DNA from: Moringa oleifera
Lineage: Eukaryota; Streptophyta; Magnoliopsida; Brassicales; Moringaceae
Length of the DNA stretch: 64,000 nucleotides
Direction of reading: 5' to 3'
Assembly (NCBI GenBank): GCA_021397835.1
Contig: JAJFZO010000799.1
Location: forward strand, 2,728,001 to 2,792,000
Shown: positions 25,201 through 36,059 of the stretch, piece by piece
Layout: each line of letters starts with the position of its first letter
How positions within the stretch are numbered: position 1 is the stretch's first letter
Translations under genes and position numbers: made by a program
Notes under the pieces: generated by a model
Database searches by the model: none
The model's input: only the letters and a program-made list of their open reading frames with translations
Told to the model about the DNA's origin: nothing

Positions 25201-26510
25201 AACTCAAGTTAGGATGTAATATAACCTAACATTTTAAAATTTAATGAATAGATAAATATGTATATTGAGACACCTGGATAGAATGATTTAAAGGAGTTTG
25301 CTGTGGTATAATCTTGAAATAGAAGAATGGAATTATTCATGATAGTGAAGCTAAACCAATTATTAGAATTCTTCTCACTATGAAATAGTATTTATAGAAT
25401 TTTTAATAGTCATATTGAAGAGGTAAAATAAATCATGTGAGTCCATAACAATAATGGACTCTACCAATAACCAACATGGTGAAAATAAATTTTAATGGTG
25501 CACTTTGTCATGCAAATTCATTAGATGGTATTGAAGTAGTGATTAGAAATTATTCTAGCCAATTCAGAGTGCTAAAGTTTCATATGTTACTAGTATATTT
25601 GATTCTTTCTAAAAATAATGATCGTTATTGTAAGATTTCAAAATGTAGTTATTAAAGAAAACTCATTAGTTGCCATAAAAGAAAATGCAAAAGAAAGATG
25701 TTGACTTATCTCCAATTTGTAACATTATTGAAGTAGTAATGTGTTAAATAATCTCTATATTTTATCAACTCAAATTTATTCATGTTGGAAGAACTAGTAA
25801 TGAATTTCTAGTAGCTTAGCAAAATATGTTAGAGGGTTAATAGAAGATATAATTTAGGTAGACGATCATCCAACATTCATTGATACTCTACTACAAAATT
25901 ATTGTAATCTTTTTAAATAAATACAATGTCCTATATCATTCTAAAAAAAAGAAAAAAATGGTTCTTGAGTTAAGGAGTTAGGAAATAAACCGATTGATCT
26001 TATTTGTTAATAAGAAACCTAACACTTATATGATATACATAAAAAAGATCTAATTAGAAATTCAATTATGGTGGCTATATCAGTTACCACCTCGATATGT
26101 TCATTTAAAAATGGACATATTTTGATAAAGGAGTTAGTTTTTAATTATAATAGAAGTTTTTCTTTTAATTGTAAAACAATTGGTTGTGTTTATATCAAAT
26201 ATATTATGCTGGCTTTTATTAAGATACATTTTAATATTTTTATTTCATTCAAGAATTATTATCTTGTTTTCTCTTATTGTTACTCCCTCATCAAATGAAA
26301 TTTCCAAGTGCCATAGCTAATCATGATTGATGAACACATATGATAAATATTACTCTTGATCTTCATAAGCTTCTTAACATTGCATTTGATCTTCAATAAG
26401 GCTTATAAACTGTTGAAGTTGTGGTTACTTATATTACTATTCTCATAATGTAATCAAGATGAAATTGTATTATATGTTCATAACTAAAACAAAGAACATT
26501 ATCAACTTCG
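22300..26510. other. Gene-free AT-rich region with old repeats
   Basis: No gene family is readable. The segment 22970-24060 has ends rich in GACC/GGTC words (for example TTGACCCGCGAGCC near 24029), a style common in decayed plant DNA transposons, but no target duplication was found. A foldback lies at 24414-24546. The stretch 24980-25930 is less AT-rich and may be a dead gene or element; it shows no domain I can name. Confidence 0.4.
24414..24546. repeat. Foldback of a ~40-bp motif
   Basis: Arm 24414-24454 and the reverse complement of 24507-24546 agree at roughly four of five positions, with a loop of about 50 nt. A further inverted copy of the core lies near 24312-24331 and direct copies near 24221 and 24580, all carrying the word CTTGTCTTTT or a close variant. 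Confidence 0.65.
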
Positions 26511-27335
26511 TATCCTCGTAGGACTGTTAACGAGCTAGGCTAAATCAGGCTTTTGGTCAGTCCAAAATCATCTCAGCTTCAACTAATTAACTTCATGTCC
26601 AAAATTAACTCGAAATTATATCATTGAGTTCAACCCAACTCAGCTCACAAATATTGCGATTTTCTAGTTGATTTTTGAACTAGCCTATTTTGAATATAAA
26701 CGTGAATAATAAGATGAAAGAAGAACCAAAAAATCTTTATATATTTACTCATAAAAACGAATTCTAAAATAAATGTAGCAATTTTTTTTGAATCAAGCTT
26801 AAAATAAGTTGATTTTTAATTAACTTAAAATCAGCTTAAATATTAATTAGGATTAAGGATTAAAGCTCGAAATTAGCCTCAAACTCACAATACCTATGCC
26901 TAAATAATTTAGGTCGATATAATGAAGTTTTGAGCAAGCCCAACCCAATTGTTTGTCCTACATCCTTGAAAGGAACATACTCTAGCGAGACTCTCTAATG
27001 TAATCGATAAAAGCCTTTAACTCGATTTGAAGACCAAAACCTTGGTTACTTTAATCATCACTCCACTTTAACAAATCTTTCAATATATTACACTCCTGAT
27101 GAGTATGTACTTTTAACATAAAACTCTTGAAAGAGTTTCCCTTTCTCAAGATATGGGATTTGATGTAAGAACCTAATTAGTTTTTTTTTTTCTAAGTAGT
27201 TTTTCTTTCAACTGCAAAATGGTCAGTTATTTTTTGCATGTAAATACTTGTACCGACTTTCATTAAGATGTATTATGGTATTACTATCTCATTCAAGAAA
27301 TGTTTCCTTATTTTCTCTTGATGTTACTCATTCAT
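26150..27335 (+). repeat. Pair of diverged direct repeats (26150-26300, 27198-27335)
   Basis: Both copies read in the same order: an AGTTTTTCTTT block, a CATTAAGAT/TATTAAGAT block, CATTCAAGAA, TTATTTTCTCTTNNTGTTACT and CATCA. The offset is about 1040 bp and the hAT-like MITE lies between them. They may be remnants of LTRs or of a segmental duplication. Confidence 0.55.
26519..26960. mobile_element. hAT-like MITE
   Basis: The element starts TAGGACTGTTAACGAGC and its other end, reverse-complemented, starts TAGGACAAACAATTGGG, so the outer six bases are inverted copies. The flanks TATCCTCG (26511-26518) and CATCCTTG (26961-26968) match at six of eight positions, as expected of a decayed 8-bp hAT target duplication. 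The start resembles a frequent plant hAT-MITE terminus. It carries no coding sequence. Confidence 0.55.
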
Positions 27336-27339
27336 CACA

Positions 27340-29288
27340 TTAGCTTATCTTAAGATAATCACACAAACTTGTGATTTGATTATCAAAAAGTGGAGTAGGT
27401 CCCTTATAACCACTTGAAAATCACCCAAGAAGCACCTAATAATCTTTAAGCAATGCTTAAAAATTGCTTTTGAGAATATATGAAGTAGTTCTTGGATTCT
27501 CAAGTCTTTTTTGTCAAAGGAAACCATGTGAGTTATTCCTTGGTTTCTTTTAAATGGATCAACTCAAATAGCAAAGGTAAATTTTTATTTTTTGATACTG
27601 AAACTAAATTGTTAAATACTTTCTAATTTTGACATCAAAGTTTTTTTAATTAGACTTTTAATGTCACTTTCTTCACTGTTTTACAAACTTGTCAATCCAA
27701 CAAAACATATAACTCATTGCAATCTTAAATACTATGAATTTTAATAGTAAACTTAGTTTCTTTTATTAAAAAATAGATTGACTAACTGACTATAATGATA
27801 AAATAAAAAAGAATGTTTATTATCGTTATTATAATCATGATTCTTACTATAATGGTTTTAAATCTCAAAATCTTTGATATTCTAATCCTCAGCCAACATA
27901 ACTAATATCTAGATATCATCAAAATAAAAGTACAATGAATCAAGTATTCTGAATGATGAATCAAGAATACAATATAACAAAATTTATTATATTGAAAATT
28001 AATTTAAAATGGCTTATTAATTATTAACTCAATCAAATGAGTTTCAATGTCTTAAGATTCTAAGATCAAATTCTTAGGTTATTTATACTTCACAAGAATG
28101 GATGTTATTTTGAATTAAAAGTCAACATCAGGGTAGGTTAAAACTATTATTGTACTTAGAAAAAAATAATATTTATGCAAATTTTAATGATTCATCAAAT
28201 TAAGATTGAATGACCAAGAGATTGAAAATAAGGATTTTGTCATTGATAGTTACATATAGAAAAACACATATAATACATACACATAAAGTAACTTTTTAAC
28301 ATAAAGTATAAAATATGACTGTCTATGATATAATGACACTTTTAGTAGTTCACAATTATATTTCATGGTCTAAATCTATAAGGTTGATTATGATTTATAA
28401 TCAAGAAAAATATTAATAACGAAATGACCTAAGCTTAATAGTGTGATGAGAAGATTATAATATATTATGCTTAAAAATATTATGAATCGATACCATCAAA
28501 TTAATTGATGATATTTTACAAGTTCGAACTCTTATTTTAAATCTTCAATCGAATGTAGTAAAAAAAAATGAGAACAATAAAATCACCTAACAACAAGAAA
28601 ACTATAATGTTGATCTTAATGGAAGGGTTAATTACAAAACATGTTCATAAAGTTTTATCACAATATTATTTTGAAATGTATATATGTTCTTGAACTTTGA
28701 ATTTAAAACAAAATCATCCTATTCCTGATAATTATTTGTGGATGAACTTATATTACTATAAATGGAAAATATTTAAAATTAGTGAAATATGTAAATTTTC
28801 TTAAAGATTTGGACAAAGCATGTTCACAAGGCAAAAAGTCGTTCTCAAACTCATGGCAATGCAAATATGAAAATAAAAATTAATTATGGCCTATCCACCT
28901 TAGTGTTTCACTAAGAAAGTCTTCCAATTAATCGGTGTAACCATTATTTGGAGGGAAGCTATATACCTTTCTTGTAATACCACATCGTAATATGGTTGCA
29001 TTTTGGCAGTCTTGGCCTTTCTTGTTAGCCATGAAAACATCACTGATCAAGTCTTGTGATCAAAGACAAGTTATATGCTAACTTATGTATGAATTAAGAC
29101 CTTCCACTATATTAGTAGTCATGATTTGATACCTTTTTTAAAGATAATATACATATTGTCACTTCTTAAGGTCCTCCCTCCTGATGCAGGCATGTATGAA
29201 TTAAAGGATATGATGCCAACTCAGTCATCAATTAGTCAAACTCACTTACCTAATAAGCTCTTGCATGTTTGTATCCCTTTTGAATCTA
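27340..29288. other. AT-rich intergenic DNA, no gene recognised
   Basis: No domain, splice-consistent gene or clear repeat was found. Open frames are short and isolated. Confidence 0.5.
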
Positions 29289-29700
29289 TTGTCGATGCCC
29301 AATTTTACCTCAAAAAATTATAATAAAAAATTTTAAGAATGTGAATACTTTAAAGGAAGTCATAGCCAAATGAAGCCTTAGAGTGAAGTTGTTGATGTGG
29401 TAAGTTAAATGGGGCTGCCAAGATAAACTACTGATGTGGTGGGACATGACTTCTTGACTTCATGAGGCTTTGAGCCCATAAAGCCTTTAGGTGCTTTTTG
29501 AAGAGTACTACTGATGTGGCAGCTCACGAGCTCTTGAGCTCATGAAACATTGGGGTCATAAGCTTAAATGCCCTTTTATGCATACCATTGATGTGGTAAC
29601 TCATAAGCTCTTGAACTCACGAAACCATGAGGTCATAAGGTTTGGTGCTATAGAAAGGAAGCCATTATGGTAGGTTATGAGCTCTAATGTTAAAGAGGTT
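29289..29700 (+). repeat. LTR-like start followed by ~78-bp tandem repeats
   Basis: TGTCGATGCCCAATTTTACC at 29289 resembles the LTR starts at 51165 and 58413 (TGTYGATACTCAAATTTT). From 29392 to about 29665 a unit of 77-80 bp, beginning CTGATGTGG and containing GAGCTCTTGAGCTCATGA-like text, occurs about three times plus a half unit at the left (starts at 29392, 29431, 29511, 29588). Confidence 0.6.
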
Positions 29701-29939
29701 TGGAGGTTAGGTTTTAGAGATTTAGTTACTCTTTGAAAAATTAAAACAAAGACAAGTAAGCAAAACCCATTTGAAAGCCATAGTTCATTAAAGTTTAAGA
29801 AGATTTACAAAATGACAAAAGGAGAATTACAAGTGAGGAAATTACATTTAAAGCTTAACTGTTTTCTTATTAATTTCAAATAGAATTTTAGATAAAATGG
29901 ATTTAGAAAGGGAGTCTAGTTTTGCGGGGAGTGTCGTAT

Positions 29940-30540
29940 GACCAAGTTCCACTTTAATAAAACCCAAGTCTATATCAGGGTATTTAGACTAAATTTCATC
30001 ATGGGTAGCCTTTTGAGTGTTCCTGAAAAATGGACTCATTCAGCATCCACAAATTCATTAAACTATATGCTTTCTTCACAGGCTTTTATAGATTACTTCT
30101 TGGCTTCTGCTAAGGCCTCCAAGTGTTTGGCTTTTAGAGCCTCAATCTTTATAGCAACAGTAGCCTTTAAATTTTCTAGCTTTTTTAGGTAGTCTTTCTT
30201 AGTAAGTTGTAGTTGTAAGGTAAGCTTTGACTTTACTTTCTTTGTTTTTATTCTCTATAAGGCTCTCTCCTCTTTACCTTTTCCTTGTCAGTAGCCAAAG
30301 AAAAGATGGTTTGCTGCATCTCTTATCACTTTAGCCTAGCTTTTTGAAGGGCTTGTTTAGCCTTCTTTTAAATAGCATCAACATTACTGCACTGAGCATA
30401 ATCTTGAAGCCATATCAAATCAATACTGGAATTAAATAAAGAAAAATGAGTAAAAAGGAAAAACTAAAAGAAGATATTTTACCTCAAAGAATTATGCCAA
30501 AAGATTCTTGACCTCATTATCCTTCTCAAATGATGTTACA
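29940..30540 (-). pseudogene. Decayed coiled-coil ORF of a retroelement
   Basis: On the minus strand fragments read as a charged helical protein, for example LENLKATVAIKIEALKAKHL near 30130-30190 and AQCSNVDAI near 30375-30400, interrupted by stops. A possible intron lies between GTAAAATATC near 30483 and an acceptor TTCCAG near 30427. This lies just inside the 3' end of the minus-oriented LTR piece that begins at 30565, the position expected for the first ORF of that element. Coiled-coil first ORFs of this style occur in plant gypsy-related elements; the exact family is not determined. Confidence 0.5.
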
Positions 30541-30564
30541 GTTTAATCATCTATAGGTAGTAGT

Positions 30565-31330
30565 TATCACAACTATGGTAGGGTTTCAACCGAGAAAACT
30601 CATAATGTGAGTAATATTAAGAGTTGCTACCAATCTCTTTAGATGTGATTGGCTACTATCTTAGAGTAAGGCTAACAGATTTTTTTTTTTAAAAAAAAAT
30701 TGAGATTCTAGATTTGAGAGAGCCGGTTATGCTTAGGGAAAGATTAGCACACCTAAAATACAAAAAAATTAACCATTTTGAATTTTTCTTCAAAATTAAT
30801 TTTAAGAAGTATTTTACTTAAAGTACTTAGAATTTCGTACTTACTCCATCTCTATATGTTAAAATATTTTTTTAAGGAAAAAAATCAATTTGCATTTGCT
30901 CACCCCTTTTCTTCTCCAAAATAAAGCATTAGAGATCATATGTATAGTATATTTTATTATAAGAAAAAATTAAATTTTTATAAGAAAAAATTTTGGTATA
31001 ATTATATAAATATTCTCTTTCCTATAACAAGATGGAACCATATTTTAAGACTTGAAATAAATCAAAACATATAATTTAATAAAGAATTTAATGATAATTA
31101 ACTCAACTCAAGTAATTTTATTTAAAAAATTGAATATGCTATAGTAAAACCAAAAAAAAAAAGATTTGAATACCTCTTGAAGTCCCTTATATTTTTTATA
31201 GTATTTCTCCCTTCTTCAATATGAATGCATATAAAATTTCAATAGAAATTCTTTTGAATAGAAATGAAAATTCTAATGAAAATAATGAAAGTTATAGAAA
31301 GAATTTTGAGAGAGCATTTTTTTGCTATGT
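30565..31330 (-). repeat. LTR 3' portion, same family as the 51-60 kb LTRs
   Basis: The reverse complement aligns with the last ~730 bp of the LTR at 51165-53367 and with the matching part of 58413-60623. Shared landmarks are GGACTTCAAGAGGT (31,170 region), a CTAATCNTTCC...GCATAACNG block, CCAATCA, GATTGGTAGYAACTC and the terminal GTTGTGAYA. Farther from this end (31330-32100) the sequence no longer matches, so the upstream LTR part is different or replaced. Confidence 0.8.
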
Positions 31331-32159
31331 GAATGTCTAAGAGCATGCAATGGTGAAAGGTGTCTTCATGTGTTAGCAACTAGAGATTCGAGGCTTATTA
31401 TAAGAATTCAATAATGCAAGTTAGCATTTAATAGTGAATGGGTGCAACAGACCCCACAGCCTTTTCCTTAAGCTCAACATGATTTACCTTGTTCCATGAA
31501 TGTGTTTTTGTTGATTTTGACTTGATTTCACCACTCTTTGGCTTCATCTGTTGGGATAACACCTTCAATTACCCTTATTCTTGTCTGGATGACTCAAGCA
31601 TAGGTATGCTAGGCTAACCTTCATTGCGTCATTAATTCTTTTAAACTTAGGGCTTAATCTCAGTATCTGGGTCCAATTCTTAGTTTACTTTTGCCTGTCA
31701 CCCTCCTCTATATGATTTCTAGCTTAAATTTTAACAAATGACTGAAGCATTTGGTTTGAAACTATGCCATAGGCTCTTTTAGGCGTGTTATCTTCAAGCA
31801 AACTGACACATCAATAGCTAAAGTCTCCTATTGACTAAGTAGGTCTACTTCTACTCAGAGGCTGCCAAGTGAACACTACCTACCATTTCATCTCATCTTT
31901 GCTTATTATCCTCTTAAGCTAATTCAGTAACATCACTCAAAGGCATCCTGCCATCTTATTGACTTTGTCTTAATGGCGTCATGTTAACTGGGCCTATACG
32001 CAACATCACCTGTCTCCTTGCACTACGTCATAACGAAAAAGCTCAATCATGAGAAAATTCTTTCAATTTTTGAAAATTCTTCGGATAAATAAAGAAAGAT
32101 AAAAAAAATGACCACCAATCTTTTTTATGATGTGAATAGCCACGAATTTTGCTTGAAAA

Positions 32160-32900
32160 CTTCTTTTTTTATTAAAAAAAAAAGATGAACTCTATTCAAA
32201 AATACATATTGATCTATTTCACCAAAAGGATTTAGGATTGGGAGTCAGTTATGCATAAGAAAGGATTAGTACTCTTACAAGCGCCTAAAAATGGTAGCAC
32301 TTAAATAGAATGATCTCATGTCTTTAAAATGTAATAATTTGATATTGATCCCGAAATATAATAAATAAGCATAATATATATGCAATATATATAAACAAGG
32401 TGAAATTAGCCTTGATCTTAAAATTTTAGAGACAGCCATATTGGACTCAATCAACATGTGACAAATCTCAAAATAAATTTATTATATAGTTTTGTGTAAG
32501 AATTTCAGTCTTGTTAACACTAGATCTTCCATTTTGAAAAAATAAGTATGTTTTAATTTAAAAATCAAAATATGAACTTTATCAAATTCTTTTCTCTGAA
32601 ATAATTTTGAAAAAATATGAGATGCATCAAGGAATTTATAATATTGAATATAACAAATAGTAAATAATAAAGAAAAGTGAATGGAAGAAAACATTGTTTT
32701 ATTCATTTTTGTGAAAGAGATACAAGATGAGTAATACCTATAGTGCAATGCATGCTATTTTTTTTGCTAAATAGCCAATGAATACTTTGAGCAAAGCTTT
32801 CTAGAGAGGAATTTGAAAAGATGTAGAGATCTCAAAATATTGAGACTCTCTTGAGAGAAAAAAAAACTGCAAAAATTAGAGAAAGATGTTTAAATACAAA
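32160..32900 (-). repeat. Second minus-strand LTR-like fragment
   Basis: The reverse complement contains GTACTAATCCTTTCTTATGCATAACTGACTCCC-like text (32225-32275), a block also present in the LTRs at 30.7, 53.2 and 60.5 kb. The rest is related only loosely. It is probably the 3' part of an LTR from a neighbouring family, nested or tandem with the one at 30565. Confidence 0.5.
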
Positions 32901-33137
32901 GATATAGAGTTTTAAAATGCAGATATACCGCTTTATTTCCATTGAAAATAGGTTTATTTACAAAAGAAAAATGGGGGTAAGACCTACTAGAAATTTAAAA
33001 ATTTGTTACAGGAGAAAAATGGACCACAAAATTGGATATTCCGTTCTGACTAAAATGCGTTCTGTGCATATTTCGCCTGGATCCTTCGAGCAGCTTCTCC
33101 AGTCTTCCTCTTTTGGTAGCTTTAGTCTTAAAACTTA

Positions 33138-33540
33138 ACGGGAGATCAGGATCAATTAAATTGGTGTTAAAGCTCACTCCTCGAATCTTCCATCAACTAT
33201 ACACTTAAAGCTCGATATAGTGACCACATCTTGAACCCGATGTGACATCGGGGTTTAGTGATAACTATACTTAAGAACTGAAGTGATATCAAAGACATCT
33301 GGGCTATAAATTATATCTAGAACTTGATGTGAGATCAGAATCAATCACATTAAAGGTTAGGCTGATTTAAATGTGAGGTCATAATCAATTAAATTGGGAT
33401 CAAGTTAGTAAATGTAAGATCACATCTAAAGCCTGATGTGACATTAAAACTTTATCTATAGCCTGACATGAAATAACATGTGGATTCTGAGGTCGCAAAT
33501 CACTAAAACCCTAATGTGTCATCAGGGTTGAATTATGGTT
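33138..33540. repeat. Degenerate ~45-bp tandem repeat
   Basis: The motif GATGTGACATCAGGGTT and close variants recur about eight times (near 33236, 33278, 33324, 33371, 33413, 33431, 33461, 33510) at spacings of about 18-49 bp. Frequent text between copies is ATCAATTAAATT and AGCCT. Confidence 0.6.
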
Positions 33541-33779
33541 ATTCATTGGGAAAAGGCTTGACTTGACAAAAGGTTGGGTTTATCATTTTTTGTCTGATGT
33601 AGTTGGGATTCTTCTTATACCAGTCTATCATTGAGTTCAGCTATTATCTTTTAAATCTAATTTAATAATAACTCTTATCAATCTATCATCAACTTATTAC
33701 TATTTTATAGATTTATCATCGATTTTAAAATTACTTGTCTATTACATTTGGAATCCGATAATTGGTTATATTAATGTGC

Positions 33780-34060
33780 TTATCAATCGATTTTCGATCT
33801 AACATGAAGGTATACCCATTGAACCTACTCTTGACTTGACATCTGGTTACCTTTACTAATTTATTCTATATCTGGTTGCCTTTACAAATTTATTCTTAAC
33901 CTTACATTGAGGTATGCTCATCAATCGAGGTATGCTCATCAATCTACCCCTAAGCTTACCTTAAGACTTGGCTATCATTACACTCATTAAAGTACTCCCC
34001 AATCTCATATCAGGGTATACTCATTAATCTACTCCAAACTTAACTTCGGACTTTAGATAT
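33780..34060. repeat. Degenerate repeat with GAGGTATGCTCATCAATC units
   Basis: The unit GAGGTATGCTCATCAATC occurs twice in direct contact near 33910-33945. Diverged copies (AAGGTATACCCATTGAAC, AGGGTATACTCATTAATC) lie on either side, with CTACTCNNAACTTAAC-type text between. Confidence 0.6.
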
Positions 34061-36000
34061 AACTTCTTTTAGGTTTCTTCTAACTCAAATGTTAAAGCTA
34101 AAAGTAAATATCTATACCTACTCTTTTTTACCCATTTTGAGAAACAACTTAACATGTCATGTGATTAGTATTAATGCATTTATAAATGTCTTGCCATATA
34201 TTTTTAATTATTAACTTTGAAACCTAAATGAATATTCTATCATTGCTTGTTATCACAAAACATTTGTATTTTTTATGAAAGTGAATGATGTTTGGCGAGA
34301 GAAAGTGTATGAAGAGAAAGTGCATGAATAGTGTAATGGTGATCTTTGTCATTAGGATAAAAAGAAAACCTTTTGAATTTGAAGGACAAAGGGATAGTGA
34401 ATGGTAAATCACTGAGTAAGGAAGAGGGAAGAAGGTCTTATTGCATCTAAGTAGAGATAATTGACGGTGGTTTTGCTTATCTATGAGTAGCTTAATGATG
34501 ACAATGAGTAAGGTGAGTTGGGTAAGCTAAAAAAGAGAAGGTATCAGAGTTTTAATTTTGGATAAGGGGAAGAGTTTTAGCTAGTTAAGAAGGATGATGG
34601 ATTTTCATAAAAGAATTGTTGATGTAAGGGAGAGTGTGAAGTCAGAAAGAAGAGGTAGTAAGGTTGCATCTAGTTTAAGTCACCAAGAGATGAAACTAGG
34701 TAGGCTAAATGATAGTGTTTGTCCTCACCGCAGGAGTAGCAAGAAGAAAGTGTTAAAGGATGACTCTCTTTTGAAGGACGAGCTGACGAAGAAAGAATGC
34801 TCATGGAGAGAAAGGTGGTTATGGTGGTGAGGTGTCAAGGAATATTTGGTGGCTAAGGTTCAAGGTGGATCATCGAGTGAAGGGGATAAAGGCGATGAGT
34901 TGTGGAATTACTACTATAGTTGGGTTTAGGCCTTTGTCAAGTTGATGACCCAAATACACTTATATGAATAAAGGCTTATACAATATGGATATGAGGGATA
35001 AAGATCTGGGTAAGGTCCACTGTTTGTGCAAGGATCAATTGGAAACTAGCCTATGCGAGAGTAAATTAAGCTCAGATTCTGGTTTTAATTTTAGCTAACG
35101 GGTAAGATCATCGGGGATATGGGTTAATACAAAGTAAAGAGCTATTCGTGCGTAGGGCATCAAATGTTATGTCAACATTGATCTCTCAAGGAGTTCGTAG
35201 CGTAGCCATGGCTAGTCGGTTAAATAATTATGTTACTACCTATCGCTCATCATAAAAAAATATTGAATATCTTATTAGCAAGGGATAATTGGCAGCCGAA
35301 CATGGTTTGAGAGAGAGAAAGAAGTATAAGAAGGAAAAGCATAATTAAGACAAGAGGGCGAGCTAGTATCGAGTTGAGTAGTAGTGTGGAAGAGAGAAAG
35401 GTATGAGCTGGCAGTTACCCTATTGACCACATGTTATGAAGATGTATGGGTAGTGGAAGGAACTATCATGATGAATAACAAACATAAGGGTATGGAGATG
35501 CAAAAGGATGATGAGTTATCAAGGGTCATGTTTAATGAATTAATGAAAGATGAGGCAACAAGGTGGCAACAAGAAGTCTCAAGGTTGGTGTTGAGGAATC
35601 TTTTGAATATTTGTAGGATTTAGCTATGCATTTAGTTTGAAGGCATGGAAGAAAAGCCATTGGTATTTTTCTTAAAGACTAAGAGAAAGAGATGTCTCAA
35701 AGAAGTACGAAAAGGAAAGCAGTAAGAGAAAAATTAGTGAGGACATCAATTAGGAACTTAAGATGTTAGACTATAGAGTGAATTGTGACAATTTTGGGAA
35801 AAAAAAGGAGAAAACCAGTAAGGTACTTACAAGTTTGGCTATTGTATCAATTGTAATTAAAATTCTTTCATAGAATGTAAGAGTGGTAAATAGTAGGAAA
35901 AGAAAGATTACATAAAACAAGTAGATAAAAGACTAATATCGTTTGTTTATAAAGGACAAAGATAAGATAGATAAGTCCAAGGATAGTGAAGTCTCTATGC
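34060..36000. other. Purine-rich intergenic DNA, possible 5' part of the LINE
   Basis: The plus strand is rich in AAG/GAG words and has short open frames at 34594 and 35384. A CINC...ECKSG text near 35845-35890 vaguely resembles a zinc knuckle but lacks the histidine. Part of this may be the first ORF of the LINE that follows; I cannot support a gene. Confidence 0.35.
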
Positions 36001-36059
36001 AATGGGTGAAATGTTAAATCGAAGGCTATGGTAGCTTAAGTGAGCTCCATAGGGATATT

